From Methanohalobium evestigatum Z-7303 (GTDB lineage Archaea > Halobacteriota > Methanosarcinia > Methanosarcinales > Methanosarcinaceae), in assembly GCF_000196655.1 (NCBI RefSeq), contig NC_014253.1:2001423-2065422 (forward strand): a DNA stretch of 64,000 bases. Reading direction: 5' to 3'. Every line of letters starts with the position of its first letter. Within the stretch, counting starts at the first letter, position 1. A program made the position numbers and the translations under genes. The notes under the pieces are model-generated. The model was not told the origin of the DNA. It searched no databases and saw only the letters and a program-made list of their open reading frames with translations. Shown piece after piece: positions 8,531 through 17,751 of this stretch.

Positions 8531-9548
8531 TTGTTGACCCTGAATTTGCTTTCTGGAAAGATCTAAATTCATCCAGTTTTTTCAACGCCTTTCCACTATC
8601 GATTGTTTCTTCAACAATAGATACTCCTTCATTAATTGACCCTGCAACACCTCCCACATAGAGAGCCGCTGCTGTGTTTAGGACAACTATATCTCTCTTT
8701 GGTCCTTTTTCACCGTTTAAAATATAGAGTATGTCCTGTGCATTTTCACCGGGTGTACCTCCCACTATTTCATGCGGACCTGCACGTTTAAACCCGAAAT
8801 CTTCAGGTGTCAATGTATAGGTATGTATCATACCATCCTTTAATTCTGCAACATAGGTTTCGGCTATGTTGGAGATTTCATCCATACCTTCACCATGTAC
8901 TACAAGTGCATGTTTTATACCCAGTTTTTTCAGTGTCAGTGCCATAGGTTTACAGAGTTTTTTATCATAAACACCTATAATCTGTGAATTTGCTCCTGCC
9001 GGGTTGGTTAATGGCCCCAAAATGTTGAAGATGGTCTGCATTCCCAGACTTTTCCTAATTGGTGCTACTTTCTTCATTGAGGGATGGAACACCGGTGCAA
9101 GCATAAAACCAAAACCAACGTTTTCAATGCAGTTACAAACTTCATCTGGTGTCTGGTCTGTCATGATGCCAAGTTCACTTAACACATCAGCACTCCCTGA
9201 CAATGAGGTTACTGAGTGGTTGCCGTGTTTTGCTACTGTTACTCCTGAAGCAGAAGCAATGATTGACGATGCTGTTGATATATTGATTGTATTATGTCGA
9301 TCTCCACCTGTTCCACAGGTATCTACAAGTGTTCCGCTAACCTTGGGATAAATGAGGTTTGCAGCCTTTTTCATACCTCTTGCAAATCCAGCCAACTCAT
9401 CGATTGTCTCCCCTTTTATCTTCAACGCTGTCAGAAGTGCCCCTATCTGGGCCTCTGTAGATTCATTAAATATGTCTATAACAGCATTTTCTGATTCTTC
9501 TATTGTCAGGTTCTTACCTTCAGTTAATTTTTGAATATATGATTCCAT
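8484..9548 (-). CDS. trpD: Anthranilate phosphoribosyltransferase
   Basis: First gene of the operon; 354 residues. It joins anthranilate and PRPP. Diagnostic stretches are 'VDTCGTGGDRHNTINIST' (PRPP/Mg binding, near residue 77), 'KHGNHSVTSLSGSADVLS' and 'FNILGPLTNPA'. The C-terminus, about 16 residues beyond the usual end, runs over the beginning of trpF. Upstream of 9548 are a good TATA box and TGTACA-like boxes. The genes trpC, trpB and trpA are not in this window, so the pathway is split. Confidence 0.94.
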   Translation of the reverse strand: MESYIQKLTEGKNLTIEESENAVIDIFNESTEAQIGALLTALKIKGETIDELAGFARGMKKAANLIYPKVSGTLVDTCGTGGDRHNTINISTASSIIASASGVTVAKHGNHSVTSLSGSADVLSELGIMTDQTPDEVCNCIENVGFGFMLAPVFHPSMKKVAPIRKSLGMQTIFNILGPLTNPAGANSQIIGVYDKKLCKPMALTLKKLGIKHALVVHGEGMDEISNIAETYVAELKDGMIHTYTLTPEDFGFKRAGPHEIVGGTPGENAQDILYILNGEKGPKRDIVVLNTAAALYVGGVAGSINEGVSIVEETIDSGKALKKLDEFRSFQKANSGSTNETCNTYQNLRYEIH

Positions 9549-9571
9549 GATAGACCCAAATTATACTTTAA

Positions 9572-9619
9572 TGTACATATATATACAAAATAGTACAATG
9601 TTGTGACAAGATATAAAGG
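9572..9619 (-). promoter_or_regulatory. trp operon promoter with TGTACA (TRP-box-like) sites
   Basis: Read on the minus strand, CTTTATATC (about 9611-9619) is a convincing TATA box with an A/C-rich BRE before it. About 25 nt downstream, the expected start site, lie TGTACT (9592-9597) and the perfect TGTACA palindrome (9572-9577), separated by an AT run. TGTACA is the core of the TRP boxes bound by TrpY in Methanothermobacter. Use of a TrpY-type repressor here is inference; no trpY gene is in the window. Confidence 0.5.
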
Positions 9620-9769
9620 TTATTGTTTAAAAATTTTTACAGTTTGTCGATGATTAAAGTAAAATAGGCTTAAAGAGAATATAATATACAGCTAAAAACT
9701 CCAGTTTAGTAATGAAATTAGTATCTTTAATAAATAAGTTCAAAATAATTGCCCAATGGAACTATAAAC

Positions 9770-9994
9770 ATGGCTGACAAGAAAATTAAACTTTCAGATA
9801 ATGTGCCTGGGTCATACTACGTAGATGTCAAATGCATTGCATGTCATTTATGCGTGCAGATTGCACCTAATAATTTTAAAATGAAAAATGGATATGCTTA
9901 TGTTTATAAACAACCGGAAAATGAAGAAGAGAGAAACTCCTGTGAAGATGCTGTCATGATTTGTCCTGTAGAAGCAATCGGAAATGACGGCTGA
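9770..9994 (+). CDS. Single [4Fe-4S] ferredoxin
   Basis: A 74-residue electron carrier. The cluster ligands are CIACHLC (three Cys) and the distant CP in 'MICPVEAI'; a further Cys in 'SCEDAV' matches the disulfide position in monocluster ferredoxins of the Thermococcus/Desulfovibrio type. The start at 9770 (MADKKIKLSD) is preferred over the TTG at 9749 because the usual length then fits. It is transcribed divergently from trpD and is monocistronic. The partner enzyme cannot be read from context. Confidence 0.88.
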   Translation: MADKKIKLSDNVPGSYYVDVKCIACHLCVQIAPNNFKMKNGYAYVYKQPENEEERNSCEDAVMICPVEAIGNDG

Positions 9995-10160
9995 ATAGGA
10001 TAATAAATAACAAGAATCTATCCAAAATTAATGTTAGGGTTCAGGCTAACAAAAAGAATAAATTAATATTGTTGAATGCAAACTTATCCTGCGTCCATTA
10101 GTTTGATGGTATGGATATAAATCATTTATAAATCCCTGTACAAGAAATAGATGGTTCGGC

Positions 10161-11141
10161 ATGGATAAATCAAATCCTATATCTGCAATTGGTGAAAAAT
10201 CGCTTATAGCAAATATATCAGGTATATTTAATACTTCAAAAAATGCCTGTATAGCAAAAGGTGCTGGCGAGGATGATTGTGCTGTAATAGACCTTAACAA
10301 TGAAGAGTTTATGGTTGTTACAACAGATATGCTCCACATGAAAACTGATTTCCCTCTCCAGATGTCAGCGTGGCAGATTGGATGGATGTCTGCGGCTGTT
10401 AATTTTAGCGATATTGCTGCAATGGGTGCCTGTCCCATGGGTTTGCTTGCTGCTTTTGGATTGCCTGAAAATATGGAACTGGGGTTTATAGAGGATGTCT
10501 CACAGGGTATGAATGATTGTGCAAAATACTGTAATACTTCTGTGGTGGGTGGAGATATAGACAAGCACGATGAACTGACCATAACAGGCACTGCACTGGG
10601 TCGTGTTGATAAAAATAATTTATTAACGCGAAGCGGTGCAAAAACAGGAGATTTGGTATGTGTTACCGGTCATACGGGGTCTGCAGGTGCAGCTCTTTAT
10701 GCGATAAAGAACAATATTGAAGTCGATGACGAGTTTTTAAAAGCACTCTTTGAACCTGTTCCCAGAACACATGAAGCACAAAAACTTGCACAATCTGGTG
10801 CTGTAACCTCAATGATTGATACAAGCGATGGTCTTGCTATGTCCCTCTATGACCTCGCTTTGAGCAGTCAGGTCGGATTCAGAATATATGAAGATAAACT
10901 TCCTGTTTCAAATGAAATCTATTCTATTGCAGATAAAAAGAAAGCTATTTATTTTGCACTGTATTCAAGTGGTGATTTTGAACTGCTGTTTACAATATCA
11001 TCTGAATTAAAATCTAATGCAGTCAATTCTTGTGATTTCAGTATAATCGGAGAAGTAATAGACTCAGAGAAAGGAATTGTACTGGAACGTACTGATAAAA
11101 ATCAAGAGGTAATAAATAGAAAAGGATATGAACAGTTATAA
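10161..11141 (+). CDS. thiL: Thiamine-monophosphate kinase
   Basis: ThiL phosphorylates thiamine monophosphate to thiamine diphosphate. The protein (326 residues) belongs to the PurM/ThiL/HypE fold: 'GAGEDDCAVI' is the Mg-ATP loop, 'DMLHMKTDFP' and 'AVNFSDIAAMGA' are the family signatures, 'VVGGDIDK' and 'MIDTSDGLAM' follow in the right order. The TATA-like ATTTATAAATC lies about 40 nt upstream. No TPP riboswitch is visible in the leader. It is followed after 50 nt by the S-layer-type gene on the same strand. Confidence 0.92.
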   Translation: MDKSNPISAIGEKSLIANISGIFNTSKNACIAKGAGEDDCAVIDLNNEEFMVVTTDMLHMKTDFPLQMSAWQIGWMSAAVNFSDIAAMGACPMGLLAAFGLPENMELGFIEDVSQGMNDCAKYCNTSVVGGDIDKHDELTITGTALGRVDKNNLLTRSGAKTGDLVCVTGHTGSAGAALYAIKNNIEVDDEFLKALFEPVPRTHEAQKLAQSGAVTSMIDTSDGLAMSLYDLALSSQVGFRIYEDKLPVSNEIYSIADKKKAIYFALYSSGDFELLFTISSELKSNAVNSCDFSIIGEVIDSEKGIVLERTDKNQEVINRKGYEQL

Positions 11142-11191
11142 GTCATAAATCATACTAACAAAATTAACAAATAATTGTGGAAGGTTAAACT

Positions 11192-14100
11192 ATGAAAGGA
11201 TATTTTAAATTTATTTTAATCGGATTGTTATTTTTTGGGATGTTTACCGGGATTGCAGAGGCTCAAACTGAACCATCTATAAATAACAGTAGTATAAGTG
11301 TTGATAGTGTAACTCTTGATAGTGCCACTATAACTTTTGAAGTTAATCAAAGTGATGCTAATACATATATAAAATATGGAGAAAATGGAACTTCTCTAAA
11401 CAGCCAATCTGATCCTGTTAGTGATGCCCCTTATGAAATCACATTGTCCGGATTATCAGCAAGTACTAAATACGATTTTGAAATCTACGCTGAAAACAGC
11501 ACCGACCCTGCTAAAAATACTACATCAGAAATTAATCACTTCACAACTACTACACCTACTAGTCCATCTATAAATAACAGTAGTATAAGTGTTAATAATT
11601 TAACTGGGAAAAAAGTAAGGATTACTTTCGAAGTTAATCAGAGTGATGCTAATACATATATAAAATATGGAACTAATAAATCATCATTAGATAGTCAATC
11701 TGATGCTGATAATGATGATCCTTACGAAATTATATTATCAGAATTGTCTGGTGGTACAAAATACTATTTTAAAATATATGCTGAAAATAAAGTCTTCTCA
11801 AATTATAATTCAACCTCAGAAAAGAATGATTTCACAACTTTATCAATAAAAGGGAATAGAATTTGGGAAGAAGGAATGTCTGATTATTATGAATGGACTG
11901 CAGAAAGTTATTCTGGATTCTATTATGACCTCGATTCTGGTATAAGTTCAGAGACAATGTCAATAAGTGACATCAATAGTAATATCGGTGAAGGTGAGCT
12001 TGAATATACCACATCACCGATTGAAACCGATTTTGAACACAGCGGTTTTGGTTCCTATGAAGTCATCGGATTCATGGCTGAAAGATACTTTGCCGGGTAT
12101 ATAGGAGAGAATACATCTTTTGTTAATGAAGATATCAGCATGATGGGTGATGGTCAGTTATCCAAAGTATTGATGGATAGCGATGAAAGGAAATCCGTAT
12201 TCTCTGGATCGGCTCTTACACTTGAAGAAGGATATCGGCTTAATATCGTTGAAGTCGACCTTCAGGGTGATAGTGTACTTGTGAGGTTGACAAAGAACGG
12301 TGAAGAAATTGAAACTACTGTCGTATCTGCTGATGATTACTATGTATATAAAAAAGACCTTGGTTCTACTGATGATGTCCCAATAATAGCAGTCAATTTT
12401 GCTAATGTTTTCCGTGGAACCGAAACAAACGCTGTATTTGTTGAAGGAATATTCCAGATTACTGATGAATACACTGAAATTAGCGAGGGCGATGATTACG
12501 GCAAAATGGAAATTGAAAGTGTAGGTTTAAATGAAATCCAAATGGACAATGAAGATTCTATATCCTTAGAAGAAGGGGACACCATAGACATAATGGGCAA
12601 TTTGAAAATCGTTGTTGCTGATGATGCCGATACTTTAAGATTTGCACCTTTTGTAGACAGAACTGAACCCGGTACATATGAAGTTCGTGGTACTGTATTT
12701 GAAAAAAATGGTATGACGGTCGATAAATGGACACCACTCAACTTTGAAGGGTTCTATTATGATATTGATGAAGGACTTCAAACCGAATCGTTTGAAGTTA
12801 CAGACAGAAGTAATAGTAACATTCAAGAAAACGGCCTTGAATACATAAGTGATGCAGTAAAAGTTGAATTTGAATATGATGATTGGGGTAAATATAAGGT
12901 CGTCGGGTTCATGGCTGAAAAATATTTTGCAGGTTACCACGAAAGCAATGATGAAAACAACACTGAATTTACAAATGATGACATTAGTCCATTATCAGAT
13001 GGTCAGTTATCCAAAGTGCTGATAGATAGCGAAGAACAGAAGTCCATCTATACAGGCTCATCACTAATACTTGAAGAAGGATACACACTGAATATAAACG
13101 AAGTAGATGTTAACGGAGATAATGTTTTCATAGAACTTAGAAAAGGCGGAGAACTGATGGAACAGGACATCATATCCAGTGGTGAAGAATACGTATATGA
13201 AAAAGATCTCGGTTCTACTGATGATGTCCCAATAATTGCAGTCCATTTCTCCGAGATATTTAGAGGTCAGGAAACAAATGCCGTCTTTGTTGATGGAATA
13301 TTCCAGATTTCTGATGAATATACAGAAATCGAAAATGGTGATTCCTATGGAAAAATGGAAATTGACAATATAGACTCTAATAGAATAAAGATGACAAATG
13401 ATAATTCCATCAATCTCGGTGAAGGAGATACCATTAATATAATGGGAGATATCAAGTTCAAGGTTGCTGACTCCGACACACTGAGATACTACCCCTTTGT
13501 AGAAGTTACAACCAAACGTGGTGATTCACTGAATCTTGATATACCTGATACCGCAATAAAAGGTGAACCATTCACAATATCTGTTACCTCACGCGGTGCA
13601 GCAATTGAGAACGCCGAAATCAGTTACAATGGTGAAAATGTAGGAGAAACATCCACAGATGGAACTTTAGAATACACTCCCGAAGACACCGGAACCTACA
13701 CAATAACAGCTGAGAAACAGGGATACGTATCTGTAAGCGGTCAGGTTGATGTGGAAATCCCAGAAGAAGCAAAAGAAAAAATGAGTATCAGTGTCGATTC
13801 AGAAGACATCTTTGAAGGTGATGTTATAAATATAACAGTTACAAGAGCTATCGGCAACGAACCGATTGAAAATGCTGATGTTTTCTTTGACCAGAGCCGC
13901 ATTGGAAAAACCAATGAAAATGGAAAGCTCTCCTACACTACAACAGAAACTGGATTCCATAAAATAACAGTATCCAAACAGGGATATAAAGAAGCCGAAG
14001 AAAACATCGAAGTTCTTGAATTGATGGCTGATTTTGAATTTTCAAACCTGCAAATTAATCCATCCACAGTAAGTCCCGATGAAAATGTAAAGATTTCAGC

Positions 14101-14434
14101 CAACGCCACAAACACTGGAGAAGTATCAGGTGATTATAATGTTGAACTTGTAGTAAACGGCAGTGTTGTGGACTCAAAGCAGATTAACCTTGATGTTGGT
14201 GATAATACCACAGTGCAGTTTAATCATTCAGAAGAACAAGCAGGTAACTACTCGGTAGAAATCGGTGAACTTACAGGTTCATTCAAAGTAGAAGAAAGTT
14301 CCAACATCATACTGTATTCAATAGGTATAATCGGTGCTATTGCTGCCGGACTTGGATATATGTTTACAAAAGGAGGATGGACGATTGAAATGGTAAGAGG
14401 AAGGATAACAGAACTTATCGGAAGAATCCGGTAA
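11192..14434 (+). CDS. S-layer-type surface protein with two FN3-like and two DUF1608 domains
   Basis: A 1080-residue exported protein. Order: signal peptide (about 1-24, ending AEA), two fibronectin-III-like repeats (about 28-122 and 127-218), two S-layer duplication domains of the DUF1608 type (about 220-490 and 495-785), two carboxypeptidase-regulatory/PEGA-like beta domains (about 790-965, each with 'KQGY'), a CARDB-like domain (about 970-1045), a transmembrane helix ('IILYSIGIIGAIAAGLGYMF') and a short basic tail. N-x-S/T sequons are frequent, suggesting glycosylation. In Methanosarcina, tandem DUF1608 proteins form the S-layer lattice; here the extra domains suggest an accessory or adhesive surface protein rather than the main lattice subunit. 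It ends 3 nt from the convergent HTH gene. Confidence 0.85.
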   Translation: MKGYFKFILIGLLFFGMFTGIAEAQTEPSINNSSISVDSVTLDSATITFEVNQSDANTYIKYGENGTSLNSQSDPVSDAPYEITLSGLSASTKYDFEIYAENSTDPAKNTTSEINHFTTTTPTSPSINNSSISVNNLTGKKVRITFEVNQSDANTYIKYGTNKSSLDSQSDADNDDPYEIILSELSGGTKYYFKIYAENKVFSNYNSTSEKNDFTTLSIKGNRIWEEGMSDYYEWTAESYSGFYYDLDSGISSETMSISDINSNIGEGELEYTTSPIETDFEHSGFGSYEVIGFMAERYFAGYIGENTSFVNEDISMMGDGQLSKVLMDSDERKSVFSGSALTLEEGYRLNIVEVDLQGDSVLVRLTKNGEEIETTVVSADDYYVYKKDLGSTDDVPIIAVNFANVFRGTETNAVFVEGIFQITDEYTEISEGDDYGKMEIESVGLNEIQMDNEDSISLEEGDTIDIMGNLKIVVADDADTLRFAPFVDRTEPGTYEVRGTVFEKNGMTVDKWTPLNFEGFYYDIDEGLQTESFEVTDRSNSNIQENGLEYISDAVKVEFEYDDWGKYKVVGFMAEKYFAGYHESNDENNTEFTNDDISPLSDGQLSKVLIDSEEQKSIYTGSSLILEEGYTLNINEVDVNGDNVFIELRKGGELMEQDIISSGEEYVYEKDLGSTDDVPIIAVHFSEIFRGQETNAVFVDGIFQISDEYTEIENGDSYGKMEIDNIDSNRIKMTNDNSINLGEGDTINIMGDIKFKVADSDTLRYYPFVEVTTKRGDSLNLDIPDTAIKGEPFTISVTSRGAAIENAEISYNGENVGETSTDGTLEYTPEDTGTYTITAEKQGYVSVSGQVDVEIPEEAKEKMSISVDSEDIFEGDVINITVTRAIGNEPIENADVFFDQSRIGKTNENGKLSYTTTETGFHKITVSKQGYKEAEENIEVLELMADFEFSNLQINPSTVSPDENVKISANATNTGEVSGDYNVELVVNGSVVDSKQINLDVGDNTTVQFNHSEEQAGNYSVEIGELTGSFKVEESSNIILYSIGIIGAIAAGLGYMFTKGGWTIEMVRGRITELIGRIR
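11273..11593 (+). repeat. Near-identical direct repeats from FN3 domain duplication
   Basis: Within the S-layer-type gene, a 30-nt block at 11273-11302 recurs exactly at 11564-11593, and the block starting AGTGATGCTAATACATAT near 11350 recurs 291 nt later. The 291-nt (97-codon) period equals one FN3-like unit, so the second unit is a recent tandem duplication or is kept alike by gene conversion. Confidence 0.75.
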
Positions 14435-14437
14435 GTT

Positions 14438-14971
14438 TTACATCCAATACCTTCCACCTATTTTTTGAACTGCGATTTCAATTGCTTCAACAATACTTTT
14501 TCGTGGCATTATGGTTGTTACCGGCACCCTGATAATTTTTTCAACTGTTGAACTGACAATTGGAGCACATACCAGTGCTTTTGCTCCTTCCCTTTCCGCC
14601 TGTACCGCAACTATAATAGCATCTTCTATAGAAGTAGCTGAATACTCCCTGATTGTAATGTTTTTGCCCTGTACCTTCCTTTTTGTCTCGTTGATATTAT
14701 CCAGCACAGGCCGGGCTGCAATTACACCAATAAATTCTTCAGGCTCTGATTTTGTTAAATTATCCGCGGTTTTTACAATCTGGCGTAATGTTTTCAAATT
14801 GGGTTCTCTGTTACCGGACAAGATTTTATAAAGTGTGCTTACCGGAACATCTGCCTTTTCCGAAAACTCAGCTATCGTCAAACCAAGTTCATCTTTAACC
14901 ACTTTTGAAAGCGTATTTTGAAAGGATTCATCCGATTCAAAGGCTGCTTCTATAATTTTGTTTGCAGGCAT
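14438..14971 (-). CDS. XRE-type HTH transcriptional regulator with C-terminal ligand-like domain
   Basis: A 177-residue archaeal regulator. Residues 25-80 form a Cro/XRE helix-turn-helix ('LTIAEFSEKADVPVSTLYKI', then 'SGNREPNLKTL'); the C-terminal 90 residues ('TIREYSATSIEDAIIVAVQA' ... 'PVTTIMPRKS') look like an alpha/beta sensor domain found in the archaeal COG1709-like regulators. The start at 14971 (MPANK) or 14974 is equivalent. It is divergent from the ABC transporter at 15138, with an inverted repeat CGCTTAC/TAAGCG between them, so control of that transporter is the simplest inference. Confidence 0.8.
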   Translation of the reverse strand: MPANKIIEAAFESDESFQNTLSKVVKDELGLTIAEFSEKADVPVSTLYKILSGNREPNLKTLRQIVKTADNLTKSEPEEFIGVIAARPVLDNINETKRKVQGKNITIREYSATSIEDAIIVAVQAEREGAKALVCAPIVSSTVEKIIRVPVTTIMPRKSIVEAIEIAVQKIGGRYWM

Positions 14972-15056
14972 CATTTTAAATTCTCATTTTTACAAACTAA
15001 TTATCCTTATTAGGCTTTAAAGCAATATTATTAATACTTTAAGGTCAAAAACGTGA

Positions 15057-15091
15057 CGCTTACGGTAAATCATATATAAGGTGTATAAGCG
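15057..15091 (+). promoter_or_regulatory. ABC transporter promoter with flanking inverted repeat
   Basis: CGCTTAC (15057-15063) and TAAGCG (15086-15091) form an inverted repeat that brackets the TATA box CATATATAAG (15071-15080). The predicted start site is near 15105, about 30 nt before the TTG start. A regulator bound to both arms would cover the TATA element, so repression by the divergent HTH protein is plausible. Confidence 0.45.
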
Positions 15092-15137
15092 ATAATTTAC
15101 AATTACTTAACCAATAATTTAAAAAGAGGTGGAACCA

Positions 15138-16136
15138 TTGAAAAATTACACCAAATTAATATCCATTTCCGTCATAATCCTTACTGCTATACTCCTTTCA
15201 GGATGTGCTGGTGACGGTGAACAGGATATAAACCAGCTAACTTTTGGATACCAACCAAGTACTCACCAGATCGCCTATATGACTGCTGCAGAAAAAGGAT
15301 GGTGGGAAGACAATCTTGAACCCCACGGTATAGAGACTATTAATGAAAATGAATTCCCTACTGGTTCACCGGAAATGCAGGCTATGCTTGCAGGTGACAT
15401 CGATGTTGCCTATGTAGGTGCTGCACCTTTTGTTTCTGCTGTTGATAAAGGCCTGAACGCAAAAATTGTTGCAGGTGTACAGATACAAGGATCAAGTCTG
15501 GTACTGCGCCCTGAATTTGCCGAAAATTATGAAGAACCACAAGACCTTGAAGGACTAAAAATTGCAACCTTCCCTCCGGGCACTATTCAGGATACAATAC
15601 TTCGAAACTGGCTGAAAGATAACGGTCTTGATCCCGACAAAGATGTTGATATTGTAGGCATGGGTCCCGGTGACGCTATTTCAGCCATATCCGCTGAGCG
15701 TGTAGATGGTGTATTTCTACCGCATCCTGCACCGGCAATTATTGAAAGCGAAAATAATGGACAGAGTGTGGTAGACTCCGGTGAAATGTGGAACAATCAT
15801 GCTTGCTGTGTATTGGTTGTTAGTGATGAACTCATAAATAACTACCCTGAAGTCACCAGAGAAATTGTAAAAACCCATGTTGAAGCAACCGAATATAACA
15901 AAAATCATATGGATGATGCCGCCCAAATATATGCCAATTATACAGGATGGGATGTATCACAGGTTAAAAAATCCCTAAATGAATGGGATGGACAATGGAT
16001 TGCAGACCCCAAAACAATTGTTGACCCAACTGTAAATTACGCACAGGTACAGTATGAACTTGGATACATAGACAAAGATCTTAAAAGAAGTGACATGTTT
16101 AACACAAGTTTTTATGAATCCATAAATACATCCTGA
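15138..16136 (+). CDS. ABC transporter substrate-binding lipoprotein (nitrate/sulfonate/taurine type)
   Basis: An extracytoplasmic solute receptor of the SsuA/TauA/NrtA class, about 332 residues. The N-terminus is a lipoprotein signal with lipobox 'LLSGC'; the mature part has 'LTFGYQPSTHQIAYMTAAEK', 'GDIDVAYVGAAPFVSA' and 'DGVFLPHPAPA', all characteristic. The TTG at 15138 is chosen because AGAGGTGG ends 5 nt before it; the GTG at 15129 lies inside that Shine-Dalgarno. First gene of a three-gene transporter. The substrate (sulfonate, nitrate, thiamine precursor, other) is not determined by sequence. Confidence 0.88.
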   Translation: MKNYTKLISISVIILTAILLSGCAGDGEQDINQLTFGYQPSTHQIAYMTAAEKGWWEDNLEPHGIETINENEFPTGSPEMQAMLAGDIDVAYVGAAPFVSAVDKGLNAKIVAGVQIQGSSLVLRPEFAENYEEPQDLEGLKIATFPPGTIQDTILRNWLKDNGLDPDKDVDIVGMGPGDAISAISAERVDGVFLPHPAPAIIESENNGQSVVDSGEMWNNHACCVLVVSDELINNYPEVTREIVKTHVEATEYNKNHMDDAAQIYANYTGWDVSQVKKSLNEWDGQWIADPKTIVDPTVNYAQVQYELGYIDKDLKRSDMFNTSFYESINTS

Positions 16137-16202
16137 AAAAATAGAAATGAATAAATAAATTAGAATTATTTACCGGTGTTAAAATAAACCAATGTGGTAA
16201 TA

Positions 16203-16985
16203 ATGAAACTTAAAGAGGTAGCTCAAAAAAACGCTCCCGAAATTACATCGCTGATTGTAGCAGTTACACTGTGGCAGATTGTGGCAGAATATATAATAAG
16301 GAGAGAGCTGCTTCTTCCAAGTTTTTTTGATGTGGTCACATCATTTATAAGTACTGTTGAAAGCGGCACTTTATTCATTGATTTTTCAATCAGTCTGATG
16401 CATTTTGGAATTGGTGTTATCGCTGCACTGCTTATAGGAATTCCTGTAGGAATCGTGATGGGATGGTTTAAAACTGTAAATCGTATTTCTGACCCGATAA
16501 TTGAAATCCTTAGACCTATACCTCCCCTTGCATGGATTCCCTTTGCACTGGTATGGCTGGGGCTTACACATACAGCCGCAGGATTTGTAATTTTTGTAGG
16601 AGCAGTATTTCCTATAATTATAAACACTTATACAGGTTTTAAAAGTGTTCCAAAAATAAATGTTGAAGCGGCAAAAGTTCTTGGATGTGTAAAACAGCGA
16701 AGCCTTATAAGGCATATTGCATTTCCTTCATCACTACCATCCATAACAGCAGGAATAAGAATTGGAATGGGTGTAGGATGGATGTGTCTGGTTGCCGCAG
16801 AATTTTTCGGAGTCAGTAAAAACGGGCTTGGATATAAACTCTGGTGGCATTATGGTCTGCATCAGATGGATTTTGTTCTCATGTACATGTTCATGCTCGG
16901 TATACTGGGTCTTATCATTGATAAAGTGTTCCGAAAGTACATTGACAAACGACTTCTTAAATGGCAATCCGGTGTTGTGGTATAA
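16203..16985 (+). CDS. ABC transporter permease (SsuC/TauC type)
   Basis: A membrane protein of about 260 residues with five to six hydrophobic segments and the BPD permease 'EAA' loop 'EAAKVLGCVKQRSLIRHIAFP', the docking site for the ATPase. 'WIPFALVWLG' and 'GWMCLVAAEFFG' are typical of the nitrate/sulfonate branch. The ATG at 16203 is preferred to the GTG at 16194. It follows the binding protein after a 66-nt AT-rich gap and directly abuts the ATPase gene. Confidence 0.9.
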   Translation: MKLKEVAQKNAPEITSLIVAVTLWQIVAEYIIRRELLLPSFFDVVTSFISTVESGTLFIDFSISLMHFGIGVIAALLIGIPVGIVMGWFKTVNRISDPIIEILRPIPPLAWIPFALVWLGLTHTAAGFVIFVGAVFPIIINTYTGFKSVPKINVEAAKVLGCVKQRSLIRHIAFPSSLPSITAGIRIGMGVGWMCLVAAEFFGVSKNGLGYKLWWHYGLHQMDFVLMYMFMLGILGLIIDKVFRKYIDKRLLKWQSGVVV

Positions 16986-17747
16986 TTGGGAAAAGTAAGT
17001 GTTGAAAACGTCTCACAATATTTTATCAATCGGGAAGGGTACAAAACCCAAGCACTTAAAGACTTGAATCTGGAAATAAAAGATAAAGAATTTGTATGCA
17101 TAATAGGACCTTCCGGCTGTGGTAAAACTACCTTACTAAGGATTATTGCAGGGCTTGAAAATCCAAGTAACGGAGAGGTTACTCTTGATGGTGAAAAAAT
17201 CATCGAACCTGACCCAAAACGCGGAATGGTTTTTCAGGAATACTCACTGTTTCCCTGGAGAACCGTTATACGAAACATTACATTTGGACCTGAAATGCAG
17301 GGCATGGATAAAAACAAATCACAGGAAATTGCTGAAGAATATCTAAAACTTGTAGGTCTTGAACAATTCAAAAACAGTTACCCATACGAATTATCAGGAG
17401 GAATGAGGCAGAGAGTCGCAATCGCAAGAGCTCTTGCAAATGACCCCGAAGTATTACTCATGGATGAACCTTTCGGGTCGCTGGATGCACAGACAAGAAA
17501 TGTGCTTCAGAGCGAATTACTGGATATATGGGAGAAAAAACAGATAACTATTGCATTTGTAACACACAGTGTAGATGAAGCAGTATTTCTTGCAGATAAA
17601 ATCGTTATGTTAACTTCAAGACCCGGAAAAATCAAAGATATAATTGATGTGAACTTGCCGAGACCACGTAACCGTACAAGCCCCGATACTAACCAGTTCA
17701 GAGACAGGGTTTTAAAAATACTGGCAGAAGAAAGAGTTAAAGAATAA
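16986..17747 (+). CDS. ABC transporter ATP-binding protein (SsuB/TauB type)
   Basis: A 253-residue ABC ATPase with Walker A 'GPSGCGKTT', Q-loop 'VFQEYSLFPWRTV', signature 'LSGGMRQRVAIARAL', Walker B 'LLMDEPFGSLD' and switch His in 'FVTHSVDEA'. The start is a TTG that immediately follows the permease stop codon, so translation is coupled. 'FPWRTV' in the Q-loop is typical for the nitrate/sulfonate/taurine family. It completes the transporter. Confidence 0.92.
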   Translation: MGKVSVENVSQYFINREGYKTQALKDLNLEIKDKEFVCIIGPSGCGKTTLLRIIAGLENPSNGEVTLDGEKIIEPDPKRGMVFQEYSLFPWRTVIRNITFGPEMQGMDKNKSQEIAEEYLKLVGLEQFKNSYPYELSGGMRQRVAIARALANDPEVLLMDEPFGSLDAQTRNVLQSELLDIWEKKQITIAFVTHSVDEAVFLADKIVMLTSRPGKIKDIIDVNLPRPRNRTSPDTNQFRDRVLKILAEERVKE

Positions 17748-17751
17748 TATT

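Noticed and set aside
10000-10160. TPP riboswitch upstream of thiL
   Set aside because: No CUGAGA or matching core motif is present; only a 5-bp GTTAG/CTAAC stem.
10046-10591. 181-residue minus-strand frame opposite thiL
   Set aside because: Antisense shadow of thiL; no recognisable domain.
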